A stretch of 24,865 bases of DNA. Origin: CAYMJK01 sp043101635. GTDB taxonomy: Bacteria > Planctomycetota > Phycisphaerae > Phycisphaerales > UBA1924. Under the pieces are notes generated by a model. The model made no database searches and was not told the DNA's origin. It was given only the letters and a program-made list of their open reading frames with translations. The position numbers and the translations under genes were made by a program. The stretch covers positions 1 to 24,865 of the forward strand of contig JBICIE010000276.1 of assembly GCA_043101635.1 (NCBI GenBank), given 5' to 3'. This document shows positions 1-7,725 of the stretch, one piece after another (position 1 is the first letter of the stretch; each line of letters starts with the position of its first letter).

Positions 1-2
1 GC

Positions 3-1457
3 GGCCACACCTTCGGCAAGGCCCACGGCATCGGCGAGAAGTCCCTGGTCGGCGCGGAGCCGGAAGGGGCCGACATCGCCGAGCAGGGCCTCGGCTGGAC
101 CAGCAAGCACGAGAGCGGCAAGGGCGGCCACACCTTCACCAGCGGCCTCGAGGGCGCCTGGACGCCTACGCCGACGAGGTGGTCCAACGCCTACCTCAAC
201 AGCCTGTTCGCCTTCGAATGGGAGTTGACCAAGAGCCCGGCCGGCGCGTGGCAGTGGACGCCCAAGGACGCCCCGGCCGTTGTTCCCGATGCGCACATCG
301 AGGGCAAGAAGAACAAGATCATCATGCTCACCACCGACATCGCCCTGATCCGGGATCCGGTGTACCGGGAGATCTCCGAGCGATTCGCCAACGACGCCGA
401 CGCCTTCAACGACGCCTTTGCGCGCGCGTGGTACAAGCTGACGCACCGCGACATGGGGCCGCACATCCGCCTGCTCGGCCCGGAGGTGGCGCCGGCGCAG
501 CTCTGGCAGGATCCCGTCCCGCCGGTCAATCATGAACTGATCGACGCCCGCGACATTGCGCAGCTCAAGGGCAAGATCCTCGGTTCAGGACTCACTGTGC
601 CGCAGCTCGTCAAGACCGCATGGGCCTCGGCCTCGACCTACCGCGACAGCGACAAGCGCGGCGGGGCCAACGGGGCCCGCATCCGCCTGGCGCCGCAGAA
701 GGACTGGGACATCAACGAGCCCGAGGCGCTTGCCGAAGCGCTCGCGGCGCTTGAGAAGGTCCAGAAGGACTTCAACGCCTCACAGCGCGGTGGCAAGAAG
801 GTCTCGATGGCGGATCTGATCGTTCTGGGCGGCTGCGCTGCGGTGGAAGCGGCGGCGAAGCAGGCCGGCTATGACGTGACGGTCCCGTTCACGCCAGGCC
901 GCACCGACGCCACCGCGGCGATGACCGACGAGGCTTCCTTCGCGTTCCTGCGTCCCATGACCGACGGCTTCCGCAACTACATCGGCGATGAGCATTACCG
1001 CCGTCCGGAGGTGGAACTGGTCGATCGCGCCAATCAACTCACGCTCACCGCGCCGGAGATGACCGTGCTCGTGGGCGGGCTGCGCGTGCTGGGCGCGAAC
1101 TTCGAAGACTCACAGCACGGCGTCTTCACCGACCGGGCCGGGGCCCTCACGAACGACTTCTTCGTGAACCTGCTGGATATGGGCACGCAGTGGAAGCCCT
1201 CCTCCGAGGGCGACTACCTCTACGAGGGCTACGACCGCAAGACGGGCGAGCGGAGGTGGACCGCGACGCGGGTGGATCTCGTGTTCGGTTCCAACTCGCA
1301 ACTGCGCGCCTTGGCCGAGGTCTACGCCAGCGATGATGCGCAGCAGAAGTTCGTCGAAGACTTCGCGGCGGCCTGGACCCAGGTCATGAATCTCGACCGC
1401 TTCGAGCTTCCGGCCGATGCGCGCGTCGCCGGGGTCAATTCGATGGATGGCAACTGA
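3..1457 (+). CDS. katG: Catalase-peroxidase KatG, C-terminal part (5' end outside window)
   Basis: Bifunctional haem enzyme that removes hydrogen peroxide by catalase and peroxidase reactions. The frame is open from the first base, so the N-terminal part (distal haem pocket and Met-Tyr-Trp crosslink) lies upstream. The visible part starts at GHTFGKAHG, whose first His is the proximal haem ligand, followed by EGAWTPTPTRWSN and FEWELTKSPAGAWQW, then KIIMLTTDIAL and AWYKLTHRDMGP at the start of the C-terminal, degenerate peroxidase domain. The end VMNLDRFEL is the usual KatG terminus, with about 15 extra residues. The 484 visible residues fit a full protein of about 750, normal for the family. 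One oddity is that the segment usually written ALRFDP reads ALIRDP, so the mobile catalase arginine appears replaced or shifted. Family assignment is secure. Confidence 0.97.
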   Translation, partial: GHTFGKAHGIGEKSLVGAEPEGADIAEQGLGWTSKHESGKGGHTFTSGLEGAWTPTPTRWSNAYLNSLFAFEWELTKSPAGAWQWTPKDAPAVVPDAHIEGKKNKIIMLTTDIALIRDPVYREISERFANDADAFNDAFARAWYKLTHRDMGPHIRLLGPEVAPAQLWQDPVPPVNHELIDARDIAQLKGKILGSGLTVPQLVKTAWASASTYRDSDKRGGANGARIRLAPQKDWDINEPEALAEALAALEKVQKDFNASQRGGKKVSMADLIVLGGCAAVEAAAKQAGYDVTVPFTPGRTDATAAMTDEASFAFLRPMTDGFRNYIGDEHYRRPEVELVDRANQLTLTAPEMTVLVGGLRVLGANFEDSQHGVFTDRAGALTNDFFVNLLDMGTQWKPSSEGDYLYEGYDRKTGERRWTATRVDLVFGSNSQLRALAEVYASDDAQQKFVEDFAAAWTQVMNLDRFELPADARVAGVNSMDGN

Positions 1458-1508
1458 CCTAGCGAAGAGTCGCCTCGGGCCAGACCTCTGGCGGCGTCAG
1501 CGTCAGAC

Positions 1509-1554
1509 AGACCCCGGTCTCATCGCTTTGGGGAGGGCGTTGAGACCGGGGTCT
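1509..1554 (+). terminator. Stem-loop after katG, likely terminator
   Basis: Perfect 14-bp inverted repeat (1509-1522 with 1541-1554, arms AGACCCCGGTCTCA / TGAGACCGGGGTCT) around an 18-nt loop, 51 bp after the katG stop. There is no long T run, only TCTCGT after the right arm, so termination efficiency is uncertain. Apart from this hairpin and the repeat at 1625-1696, I see no gene in 1458-1773. Confidence 0.7.
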
Positions 1555-1624
1555 TCTCGTGGTTTCGGGGGCCTCACTGCTTTCTCGCGGCCGGGCTCAA
1601 CTGCGTCCGGCGGGAGGGCGCGCC

Positions 1625-1696
1625 TCAATACTCGCGATCGGTCAGAATCCCCGGCTGGGGCACGGGGTACAGCCCGTCGGCGTCCACCAGCAGCGG
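1625..1696 (-). repeat. Detached copy of the oxidoreductase gene's 3' end (72 bp)
   Basis: This matches 4011-4082 with a single mismatch (A at 1686 against G at 4072), in the same orientation. Read on the minus strand it encodes the last 23 residues and stop codon of the Gfo/Idh/MocA oxidoreductase (DADGLYPVPQPGILTDREY in the intact gene), with no coding sequence of that gene attached upstream. With the copy at 4011-4082 it brackets the chromate transporter and lipoprotein genes as direct repeats 2,386 bp apart. Confidence 0.9.
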
Positions 1697-1773
1697 CCCA
1701 CGCCGTCACCGGGGCGCTGAGACGGCTGCGCCGACTTCAAGCACGCCTGCAGGGCAGACACGAGGACGGCGCA

Positions 1774-2544
1774 TCAGGGCGGCGGGGCGTCGGGTAAGCG
1801 CAGGGTTGCGCCGGCCTGAATCTCGACCGAATCGACGTGCCCGGTCACACGCCCGCCGTCTCCATCCACCAGCGCGTGTGCGTGCATGGCGGTTCCGTGA
1901 TGCGTCAGCAGACCCTGCGCGTCGCTCGCGTAGAAGCCCACGATGGTCACGGGGGTGGGCTCGGTCAGCGCGATGCGGCGGGGCTCGCGTCCGGCCGCCG
2001 CCTCGCCGCTGCTGTGCGGACAGAACCCGTTGATCACGTGCATGTGAAGGGACGTTGCTGTGCCGCGGATGATGAAGGGGAAGGGCTGTGACGTGTCTAT
2101 GCCGCGCTCGGCAGCCGCCCGCACGATCGCGGCCTCCAGTTCTGCGCCGGCCAACGTTTCGTGAAGCCGATTGCTATGCCACGCCCCGACGCGCGATGCG
2201 GTGAGCAGCGTCGCTTTCGCATCGGGCTCGACCGCTGGCCCCGAGGTCAGGACATCGCCATCGCGGACGCGCGAGACCCACGCGCCGCCATCAACGATGG
2301 TGATCTCACCGTCCAACTGCTCGATCGCGCCAACAGCAACGTCGTTCGGTCCGGCCCACTCGCGGAGGGCCACGCGAGCTTCCGTCGATCCCTCGCGCAT
2401 CACCGCTCGCATGGCGCCGAACTGCTGGACCGACGTGGTGGTTGGCGTCGGGCCGGACTGTCGAGCGCGTTCGGCGCAGCCGAGCGAACAGAGCGCTGCT
2501 GCCAGTGCTGCATAACGGGCGACAGACCTCAATGGGCTTGTCAT
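1774..2544 (-). CDS. Acetolactate decarboxylase-like lipoprotein
   Basis: Resembles alpha-acetolactate decarboxylase, the zinc enzyme that converts acetolactate to acetoin. The 256-residue protein begins with a short hydrophobic signal ending in SLGC (Cys23), a likely lipidation site. Family features are LDGEITIVDG (residues 78-86), the FIIRGTATSLHMHV strand region (157-170) and VGFYASDAQG (202-211). H221 and H223 in MHAH, then H236 in TGHVDS, match the spacing of the three zinc-binding histidines of the family. The start is the ATG at 2544, 51 bp after the chrA-like stop, so the two genes may be co-transcribed. Known members can be cytoplasmic or exported. A periplasmic lipoprotein form may act on another substrate. 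Confidence 0.7.
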   Translation of the reverse strand: MTSPLRSVARYAALAAALCSLGCAERARQSGPTPTTTSVQQFGAMRAVMREGSTEARVALREWAGPNDVAVGAIEQLDGEITIVDGGAWVSRVRDGDVLTSGPAVEPDAKATLLTASRVGAWHSNRLHETLAGAELEAAIVRAAAERGIDTSQPFPFIIRGTATSLHMHVINGFCPHSSGEAAAGREPRRIALTEPTPVTIVGFYASDAQGLLTHHGTAMHAHALVDGDGGRVTGHVDSVEIQAGATLRLPDAPPP

Positions 2545-2595
2545 GAGGGATCGTACCCTCCCGTGGCCGGTTCGCCGCCCCGGCCTGCGCTGCGC

Positions 2596-3825
2596 CTACC
2601 GCAGCAGCCACTGGCCGGCCGCGGCGCACAGCGCCACCACGACAACCGGGGGCGCCTTGACCACCTTCAGCAGGCCGAGGGCGAGGAGCGCAACGGCGAG
2701 GTCTCGCGCATCGCGCACGCCTTCTGTGAAGACCGGCGTGTACAGGGCCGCGAGAAGGATGCCGACAACTCCCGCGCCTGCGCCGCGGAGCCCCGCCTGA
2801 GCCCACGGCATGGAGCGCAGTTGATGCCAGTACGGCAGCACGCCGCCGACAAGGAGGCATGAGGGCAGAAAGATCGCCAGGAGGCACCACGCCCCGCTCA
2901 GCCATGCGTTTGGACCCGCGTAGATCACGGCGCCGAGATAGCCGGCGAAAGTGAAGAGCGGGCCAGGGATCGCCTGGGCGGCGCCGTACCCGGCGAGGAA
3001 CGCGTCGTCGCTGACCCAGCCGGGAGGAACGACCTCTGAGCGCAGGAGGGGCAGGATCACGTGCCCGCCTCCGAAGACCAGCGATCCGGATCGGTAGAAG
3101 GCGTCGAACACCGCCAGCGACTGAGAGCCCGTCGCTCTCGCCGCGGCGGGCGCTGCCAGGAGCAGCAGCCCGAACAGGAGCAGCGAAGCGATGGCCGGAG
3201 CGTGGCCGCGCACGCCCTCGTGCGCGCCCGGGCGCGGCAGATGGACGGCGCGGCGGAAGAGCACCCAGCCCAGGATCGCCGACGCAACGATTACCGCGAC
3301 CTGGGCCCACGCGTTGGGGACCAGAAGGACCGCCGCCGCGGCGAGCAGGCAGATCGCGACGCGCGGCCAGTCGGGGCAGAGCTTGCCCCACATGCCCCAC
3401 ACCGCGTGGGCCACGACCGCGACCGCCGCCAGCTTCAGTCCATGAACCCAGCCCGCCTGCGCGAGGTTCCCCGCGCCGGAGACGCCGTAGGCAAACAGGA
3501 TGAGGAGTACCGCGGATGGCGTCAGGAAGGCCAGGGACGACAGCACCGCGCCGGTGAGGCCCGCCCGTTGCAGGCCCAGCGCAAACACGAACTGGCTGCT
3601 GGCAGGTCCGGGCAGGAACTGGCAGAGCGCCACCAGGTCGGCGTACTCCTCTTCGCTGAGCCAGCGCCGCCGATCGACGAACTCGGTGTGGAAGTAGCCG
3701 AGGTGGGCGATCGGTCCGCCGAAGGAGATCAGGCCGAGCTTGGCGAATGCAGCCGCGACCTCGCCGGTGGCGGCGCCCCTTGATCGCGAAGGCGCGTCAG
3801 CCGCGCCATGGACATCACCGCTCAA
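2596..3825 (-). CDS. chrA: Chromate transporter, ChrA/CHR family (two-domain)
   Basis: Inner-membrane anion transporter of the CHR family, associated with chromate efflux. The protein of about 409 residues has the duplicated arrangement of long-chain members. The N-terminal half carries GLISFGGPIAHLGYF, FVDRRRWLSEEEYADL and CQFLPGPASSQ. The C-terminal half repeats these as SLVFGGGHVILPLL and AAQAIPGPLFTFAGY. Many hydrophobic segments are visible between them. The only reasonable start in frame is a TTG at 3825 with a poor ribosome site, so the N-terminus is uncertain. It lies just upstream of the acetolactate-decarboxylase-like gene. Both genes sit between repeated tails of an oxidoreductase gene and may have arrived as a unit. 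The substrate is inferred from family only. Confidence 0.92.
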   Translation of the reverse strand: MSGDVHGAADAPSRSRGAATGEVAAAFAKLGLISFGGPIAHLGYFHTEFVDRRRWLSEEEYADLVALCQFLPGPASSQFVFALGLQRAGLTGAVLSSLAFLTPSAVLLILFAYGVSGAGNLAQAGWVHGLKLAAVAVVAHAVWGMWGKLCPDWPRVAICLLAAAAVLLVPNAWAQVAVIVASAILGWVLFRRAVHLPRPGAHEGVRGHAPAIASLLLFGLLLLAAPAAARATGSQSLAVFDAFYRSGSLVFGGGHVILPLLRSEVVPPGWVSDDAFLAGYGAAQAIPGPLFTFAGYLGAVIYAGPNAWLSGAWCLLAIFLPSCLLVGGVLPYWHQLRSMPWAQAGLRGAGAGVVGILLAALYTPVFTEGVRDARDLAVALLALGLLKVVKAPPVVVVALCAAAGQWLLR

Positions 3826-3841
3826 GCCTCGACCCAGCAGT

Positions 3842-3922
3842 CATGATGGCGATCGACTGCGGCGTCGGGTCGTGGCCATCGGCGCCCGCTCGCAGCGGGG
3901 CGCGCGAGTCGATCGTGAGGTC
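3842..3922 (-). pseudogene. Degraded oxidoreductase C-terminal tail
   Basis: The minus-strand frame reads DLTIDSRAPLRAGADG, then DPTPQ, followed by a few unrelated residues and a stop at 3815-3817. It aligns with DLTTDSDAPLLADADG..PVPQ at the end of the intact oxidoreductase at 4011-5390; by eye 15 of 22 residues agree. The frame is closed upstream by a stop at 3962-3964, so only the tail survives. It is more diverged than the copy at 1625-1696 and looks like the relic of an older tandem paralogue. Confidence 0.65.
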
Positions 3923-4010
3923 CCCCGCGCCCGTCGAAACCGCAGTTTGGCTCGAAGTCGATCAATCTGCGGTCTCCTCCGTTTCGCAGGTTGCGCCGGC
4001 CTCGCCTGAT

Positions 4011-4082
4011 TCAATACTCGCGATCGGTCAGAATCCCCGGCTGGGGCACGGGGTACAGCCCGTCGGCGTCCGCCAGCAGCGG
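4011..4082 (-). repeat. 72-bp direct repeat, intact-gene copy
   Basis: Gene-internal copy of the 72-bp sequence also found at 1625-1696 (one mismatch). It forms the 3' end and stop codon of the oxidoreductase gene. Confidence 0.9.
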
Positions 4083-5390
4083 GGCGTCGGAGTCGGTCGT
4101 GAGGTCGGCCACGCCGGGGGCGAACTCGTGCTTGCAGTCGAGCATCTCCTGGAAGGTGACCTCGCGGCCCGTATGGGCGGCCATGCGGCCCATGTTGCAG
4201 ACGAGGCTGGCCTCGACGCCGCGCCGGGCCTCGTTGTAGGGCCGGCCGTCGCGGATGGCGGCGATCAGGTCCTCCCACTCGTTCTGGTAGGGATTGCGCT
4301 CATCGCGGGCGACCTCGGAGGTCCACAGGATGCTGTCGCGGCTGAAGTCGCGGCTGCTGTAGATCCGCGAGGGCAGTCCGCAGTCGCCGTTGGCCGAGAC
4401 GATCGCCGAGCCCTTCGTGCCGTGCATGTAGCTCATGAACTGCTCCTGGCAGCCCTCGATGTTCCGGCCGTCGAAGCTCATTTTCGTGCCGTCGGGATAG
4501 GTGTACTCGATGCCGTAGCTGTCGAAGTTCTGGTCCACGTAGGGTGTGCCGTCCCGGGCCGTGCGGTAGTGGCGGCCGCCGATGCCCTGGGCCTTGACGG
4601 GCCAGGCGCCCTTCATCCAGCAGAGCTGGTCGATGATGTGGATGAAGAAGTCGTTGAACGCCCCGCCGCTGGCCCACAGGAAGCTGTGGAAGCGCCGGAT
4701 CTGGTACTCCAGTTCGCTGACGCCGGCGGGGACGGGCGGTGAGCGGAAGGTCGCGATGGCGCCCTGCATGCGGTAGCCGTGCTGGGAGACGATCTCGCCG
4801 AGTTCGCCATCCTGCACGCGCCGGGCGAGTTCTTCCATGGCGCGGCTGTGGCGCGACATCAGGCCGACCCCAACCTTGAGGTTCTTCTGCCGGGCCCGTT
4901 CGGCCAGTTCGAGCATTCTGCGGCTGGTCGGTCCGTCCACGGTGACGGGCTTCTCCATGAAGACGTTGAGGCCCTTGTCGATGGCGTAGCTGAAGTGGAC
5001 CCAGCGGAACGCCGGCGGCGTCGCGAGGATGACCACATCGCCGGGCTTGAGCAGGTCCATCACCTCGCGGTAGCCGTCAAAGCTGACGAAGCGGCGCTCC
5101 GGCGGCACATCGACGCCGCCCTCGACGGACTCGCTCAGGGCGTCGTGGCTGGACTGGAGGCGATCCTCGAAGACATCCGCCATCGCGACGAGTTGCACCG
5201 GGCCGCGCTTGACCGAGATGGCGTTCTGGGCGGCGCCGGAGCCGCGCCCGCCGCAGCCGACGAGGCCGACCTGGATGGTCTCGCTGCCGCCGAGGTGGAC
5301 GCCGGCGAGTCCGTACGAGGCCAGCAGCGTGGTCGCCGCGATGGCGCCGGTGTCGGTCAGGAATTCGCGACGGGTCTTCTGCCTGGTCAT
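4011..5390 (-). CDS. Gfo/Idh/MocA family oxidoreductase, Tat-exported
   Basis: NAD(P)-dependent dehydrogenase of the glucose-fructose oxidoreductase / inositol dehydrogenase / MocA family, expected to oxidise or rearrange a sugar or cyclitol in the periplasm. It is a 459-residue protein. The N-terminus has a twin-arginine signal (RREFL, residues 7-11) and a hydrophobic stretch to about residue 34. The Rossmann motif GLVGCGGRGSG is at 42-52 and the family lysine is in EKP at 146-148. A GGAFNDFFIHIID segment sits in the substrate domain. The ATG at 5390 is preceded by GAGAGG at a good distance. This type is greatly expanded in planctomycetes; the substrate cannot be told from sequence. The 276 bp upstream (5391-5667) hold no gene that I can support. 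The 3' end is the source of the repeats at 1625 and 3842. Confidence 0.93.
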   Translation of the reverse strand: MTRQKTRREFLTDTGAIAATTLLASYGLAGVHLGGSETIQVGLVGCGGRGSGAAQNAISVKRGPVQLVAMADVFEDRLQSSHDALSESVEGGVDVPPERRFVSFDGYREVMDLLKPGDVVILATPPAFRWVHFSYAIDKGLNVFMEKPVTVDGPTSRRMLELAERARQKNLKVGVGLMSRHSRAMEELARRVQDGELGEIVSQHGYRMQGAIATFRSPPVPAGVSELEYQIRRFHSFLWASGGAFNDFFIHIIDQLCWMKGAWPVKAQGIGGRHYRTARDGTPYVDQNFDSYGIEYTYPDGTKMSFDGRNIEGCQEQFMSYMHGTKGSAIVSANGDCGLPSRIYSSRDFSRDSILWTSEVARDERNPYQNEWEDLIAAIRDGRPYNEARRGVEASLVCNMGRMAAHTGREVTFQEMLDCKHEFAPGVADLTTDSDAPLLADADGLYPVPQPGILTDREY

Positions 5391-5667
5391 GCCTGTCCTC
5401 TCAAGGGGCTGGGGTTCGGCCGCCGGTGCGCTGCTCCAGCGTACCGGCTTCCGGCAGGCTGGGCTGGGCAGCGCGATCGGAGGATACCCGAAATCGCATC
5501 AGGTGGCCAGTTGGGCGGCCCCCGGGCGGCCCCGGCGTTGCGCGCCTCGGGGCGCCGGGCCGAGAGCGCGGGATTGGCGCGAGGGCCATGGAGCAGCCCG
5601 GGGCTGTGGCAAGGAGGTGGCGGGCCGCGGCGAAGAGTCGGCGCCCGCGGCGAACATTGACGCGTCA

Positions 5668-6699
5668 TCAACTCAGCTTGCGGCGCTTCTGGAGCAGTTG
5701 CCTGGCCAGTTGCTGCATGTCTTCCACGGCGTCGGTCTCATCGACGATCTCCAGGCCGAGGAGCGTCTCGATCACATCTTCGATCGTGACGATGCCGACG
5801 GCGCCGCCGTATTCGTCGACTGCCAGGAACAGGTGCTCGCGCCGGCGCACGAACTCTTGCAGCACCACGGGCAACCTGGCCGCCTCCGGCACGGGATGCA
5901 GCGGCCGCGCCAACTCGGCCAGGGGCGTCTCGGTCCGGCCCTGGCAGAGCGCCTGAAACAGCTCTTGCCTGTGCACCACGCCGCTGGGATCGTCCAGCGA
6001 GGCGCCGACGACGGGGATGCGCGCAAACTGCGGCGCTCCTCCGCGGGTGACTTCCCCGACTGTCTGGTCCGCCCGGAGGGTGAAGACGACGGTTCGGGGG
6101 GTCATGATGTCCTCGACCGTCACATCCCGAAGGGCGATGAGGTTGCGCAGCAGCGCGGCCTCGGTGGAGTCGATCGCGCCATCCGCCAGCGCCATCTCGG
6201 CGAGACTGCGAACTTCGTCGCGGCTCATCCCGGGGATGGCCTGCCTTCGGCCCGACAGGATTTGCGATATCCAGTTGCAGGCCGCCACGACGGGGCGCAG
6301 GATGATGATCAGAACGTGAATCACGGCGGCGGCCAGCGGCGCCAGCCGCTTGGCGTGCACGGCGCCAAGGGTCTTGGGGATGATCTCCGAGAAGACCAGC
6401 ACCAGCAGCGTCACCACGAAGCTGACCGCGCCGACCCAGGCGTCACCCCACAGCAGCGCCGCCTCGGCGCCGACGCCCGCGGCGCCGAGCGTGTGCGCAA
6501 AGGTGTTGAGCGTCAGGATCGCCGCCAGCGGCTGGTCGACATCGTCCTTCATGCGCTGCAGCCGGCGCCCGGCCACGCTTCCCTGCTCCACCAGCACCGC
6601 GACATGCGAGCGAGGCACGCTGAGCAGAACCGCCTCCAGCAGAGAGCACAGAAACGAGACGATCAGGGCGAGCAGCAGATACACCAGCAGCAGGATCAT
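5668..6699 (-). CDS. CNNM/DUF21 membrane protein with paired CBS domains
   Basis: Member of the CNNM/CorC-like (haemolysin-related) family, proposed to take part in Mg2+/Co2+ transport or its control. The 343-residue protein begins with hydrophobic helices (about residues 1-25, 55-80, 90-150) containing the DUF21 signature FSEIIPKTLGA. A CBS pair follows from about residue 195: VEDIMTPRTVVF in the first, and LFLAVDEYGGAVGIVTIEDVIETLLG in the second. It stops soon after the second CBS domain and lacks the usual C-terminal CorC_HlyC domain, so it is shorter than the roughly 430-residue relatives. ATG at 6699 is preceded by GGAGG nine bases upstream. The methyltransferase gene ends upstream on the same strand, about 100 bp away (its stop is at 6799). 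Confidence 0.92.
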   Translation of the reverse strand: MILLLVYLLLALIVSFLCSLLEAVLLSVPRSHVAVLVEQGSVAGRRLQRMKDDVDQPLAAILTLNTFAHTLGAAGVGAEAALLWGDAWVGAVSFVVTLLVLVFSEIIPKTLGAVHAKRLAPLAAAVIHVLIIILRPVVAACNWISQILSGRRQAIPGMSRDEVRSLAEMALADGAIDSTEAALLRNLIALRDVTVEDIMTPRTVVFTLRADQTVGEVTRGGAPQFARIPVVGASLDDPSGVVHRQELFQALCQGRTETPLAELARPLHPVPEAARLPVVLQEFVRRREHLFLAVDEYGGAVGIVTIEDVIETLLGLEIVDETDAVEDMQQLARQLLQKRRKLS

Positions 6700-6777
6700 C
6701 CTGAAGCGCCTCCACAGTCTGTTGCGGTTGCGGAGGATCCGGTTGTTGAATGTGCGTCCATGGGCGCCCTGCCTCCA

Positions 6778-6793
6778 GCCGGGGGTTCCCGGC
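6778..6793 (-). terminator. Weak hairpin between methyltransferase and CNNM gene
   Basis: GCCGGG (6778-6783) and CCCGGC (6788-6793) pair around a four-base loop just after the methyltransferase stop codon. There is no T run; it could be a weak terminator or chance in GC-rich DNA. Confidence 0.3.
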
Positions 6794-6798
6794 GCCGA

Positions 6799-7536
6799 TC
6801 ACCTGCCGGCGATCAGCATCAACTCATAGTCATCGAGGGTGATCGGTCGCAGCCCCCAGTTGCCGGCGGTCCCGCCGTAGACGCCGCGCACGGTCAGGCC
6901 GGCGTCCTCGGCCATGCGCCGGATCTCCGGAGCGGTGTAGAAGCGCTCGCGCAGATCGCCGGGCAGTGGATCGTTGGGGAGCAGGTCGTGCACGTCGCTG
7001 CGCTCGGTCATCGTGAGCGGGTCGAACCGGCCGCTCTCGACCGACTGCTCCGTGGCGGCCCGGACCGCGCGCAGGGCGCTGAGCGCGTTGAGAATGAGCA
7101 CGCCGCCGGGTCGCAGCGACGCCGCGATGTTGCGGAGGATTCCCTCGTCGCGGCGGACCGGGTCGTCGCGCTCGCAGAGCAGGCAGAAGGCGCCCTCGCA
7201 CAGGCACAGCACCGTGTCGAACGCCTCCGGGCGGAGGAACGCCGCGGCGTCGGCCCGGACGAACTCGATGTCGACGCCGGCGGCCCGGGCCCGCCGGCGC
7301 GCCAGTTCGAGCATCCCCTCGGAGAGATCGACGGCGGTCACCCGAAAGCCGCGCGCCGCCAGCGGGACCGCGTGGCGGCCCGTGCCGCAGCCCAGGTCGA
7401 GGATGGCGCCGCCGGCTGGGGGCCGCGCGTGCTCCACGATGAAGGCGATCTCGGCCTCGGTGTTGCGCGTGAAGACCTGATCGTCGTATTGCGGAGCGAA
7501 CTGGTCGAAGAACTGGCGCCAGGGATGCTCTGTCAT
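6799..7536 (-). CDS. Class I SAM-dependent methyltransferase
   Basis: Predicted cytoplasmic methyltransferase of 245 residues; the substrate is unknown. Motif I is ILDLGCGTGRHAVPLA with the acidic motif II residue in VTAVDLSEGML. FDTVLCLCEGAFCLL fits motif IV, and LRPGGVLILNAL is the post-motif strand. I place the start at ATG 7536 (MTEHPWRQFFDQ), preceded by GAGGG, because the 70 residues of open frame upstream are proline/arginine-rich and low in protein character. It is divergent from the sulfatase gene, with 189 bp between the starts. The fold is clear; the role is not. Confidence 0.88.
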   Translation of the reverse strand: MTEHPWRQFFDQFAPQYDDQVFTRNTEAEIAFIVEHARPPAGGAILDLGCGTGRHAVPLAARGFRVTAVDLSEGMLELARRRARAAGVDIEFVRADAAAFLRPEAFDTVLCLCEGAFCLLCERDDPVRRDEGILRNIAASLRPGGVLILNALSALRAVRAATEQSVESGRFDPLTMTERSDVHDLLPNDPLPGDLRERFYTAPEIRRMAEDAGLTVRGVYGGTAGNWGLRPITLDDYELMLIAGR

Positions 7537-7710
7537 TGGCTCTGCCCTCGACGGGGAAGCGGGTACGGGCGACTCGCCCGCGTCCCGGTCGGTGTCCGCC
7601 AGCCCCTTGTGCGGACCGGCTCGGTCGCTGCCGGCTGGCAAACGCCGGGGCGCGGGCGCTGCCAAGTCGAGACGCGGGGATGTCCGCCGGAGTACGATCG
7701 CCCCCACACC

Positions 7711-7716
7711 AGGAGG
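7711..7716 (+). promoter_or_regulatory. Shine-Dalgarno AGGAGG fixing the sulfatase start
   Basis: AGGAGG lies nine bases before ATG 7726. Another ATG at 7721 opens only a two-codon frame (ATG GCA TGA) that overlaps the real start, so 7726 is the likely initiation site. Confidence 0.7.
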
Positions 7717-7725
7717 GCTGATGGC

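Noticed and set aside
1625..4082. Composite transposon between the 72-bp repeats
   Set aside because: No transposase, integrase or terminal inverted repeats; the repeats are gene 3' ends, so a recombination origin is more likely.
3841..4278. Minus-strand frame over the oxidoreductase 3' end
   Set aside because: Out-of-frame reading of the oxidoreductase gene; it only looks interesting because the 72-bp repeat gives the same shadow peptide at 1625-1696.
5209..7725. Long plus-strand open frame running into the sulfatase gene
   Set aside because: It is antisense to the oxidoreductase, CNNM and methyltransferase genes, its translation is low-complexity, and the AGGAGG at 7711 with a signal peptide marks the true sulfatase start at 7726.
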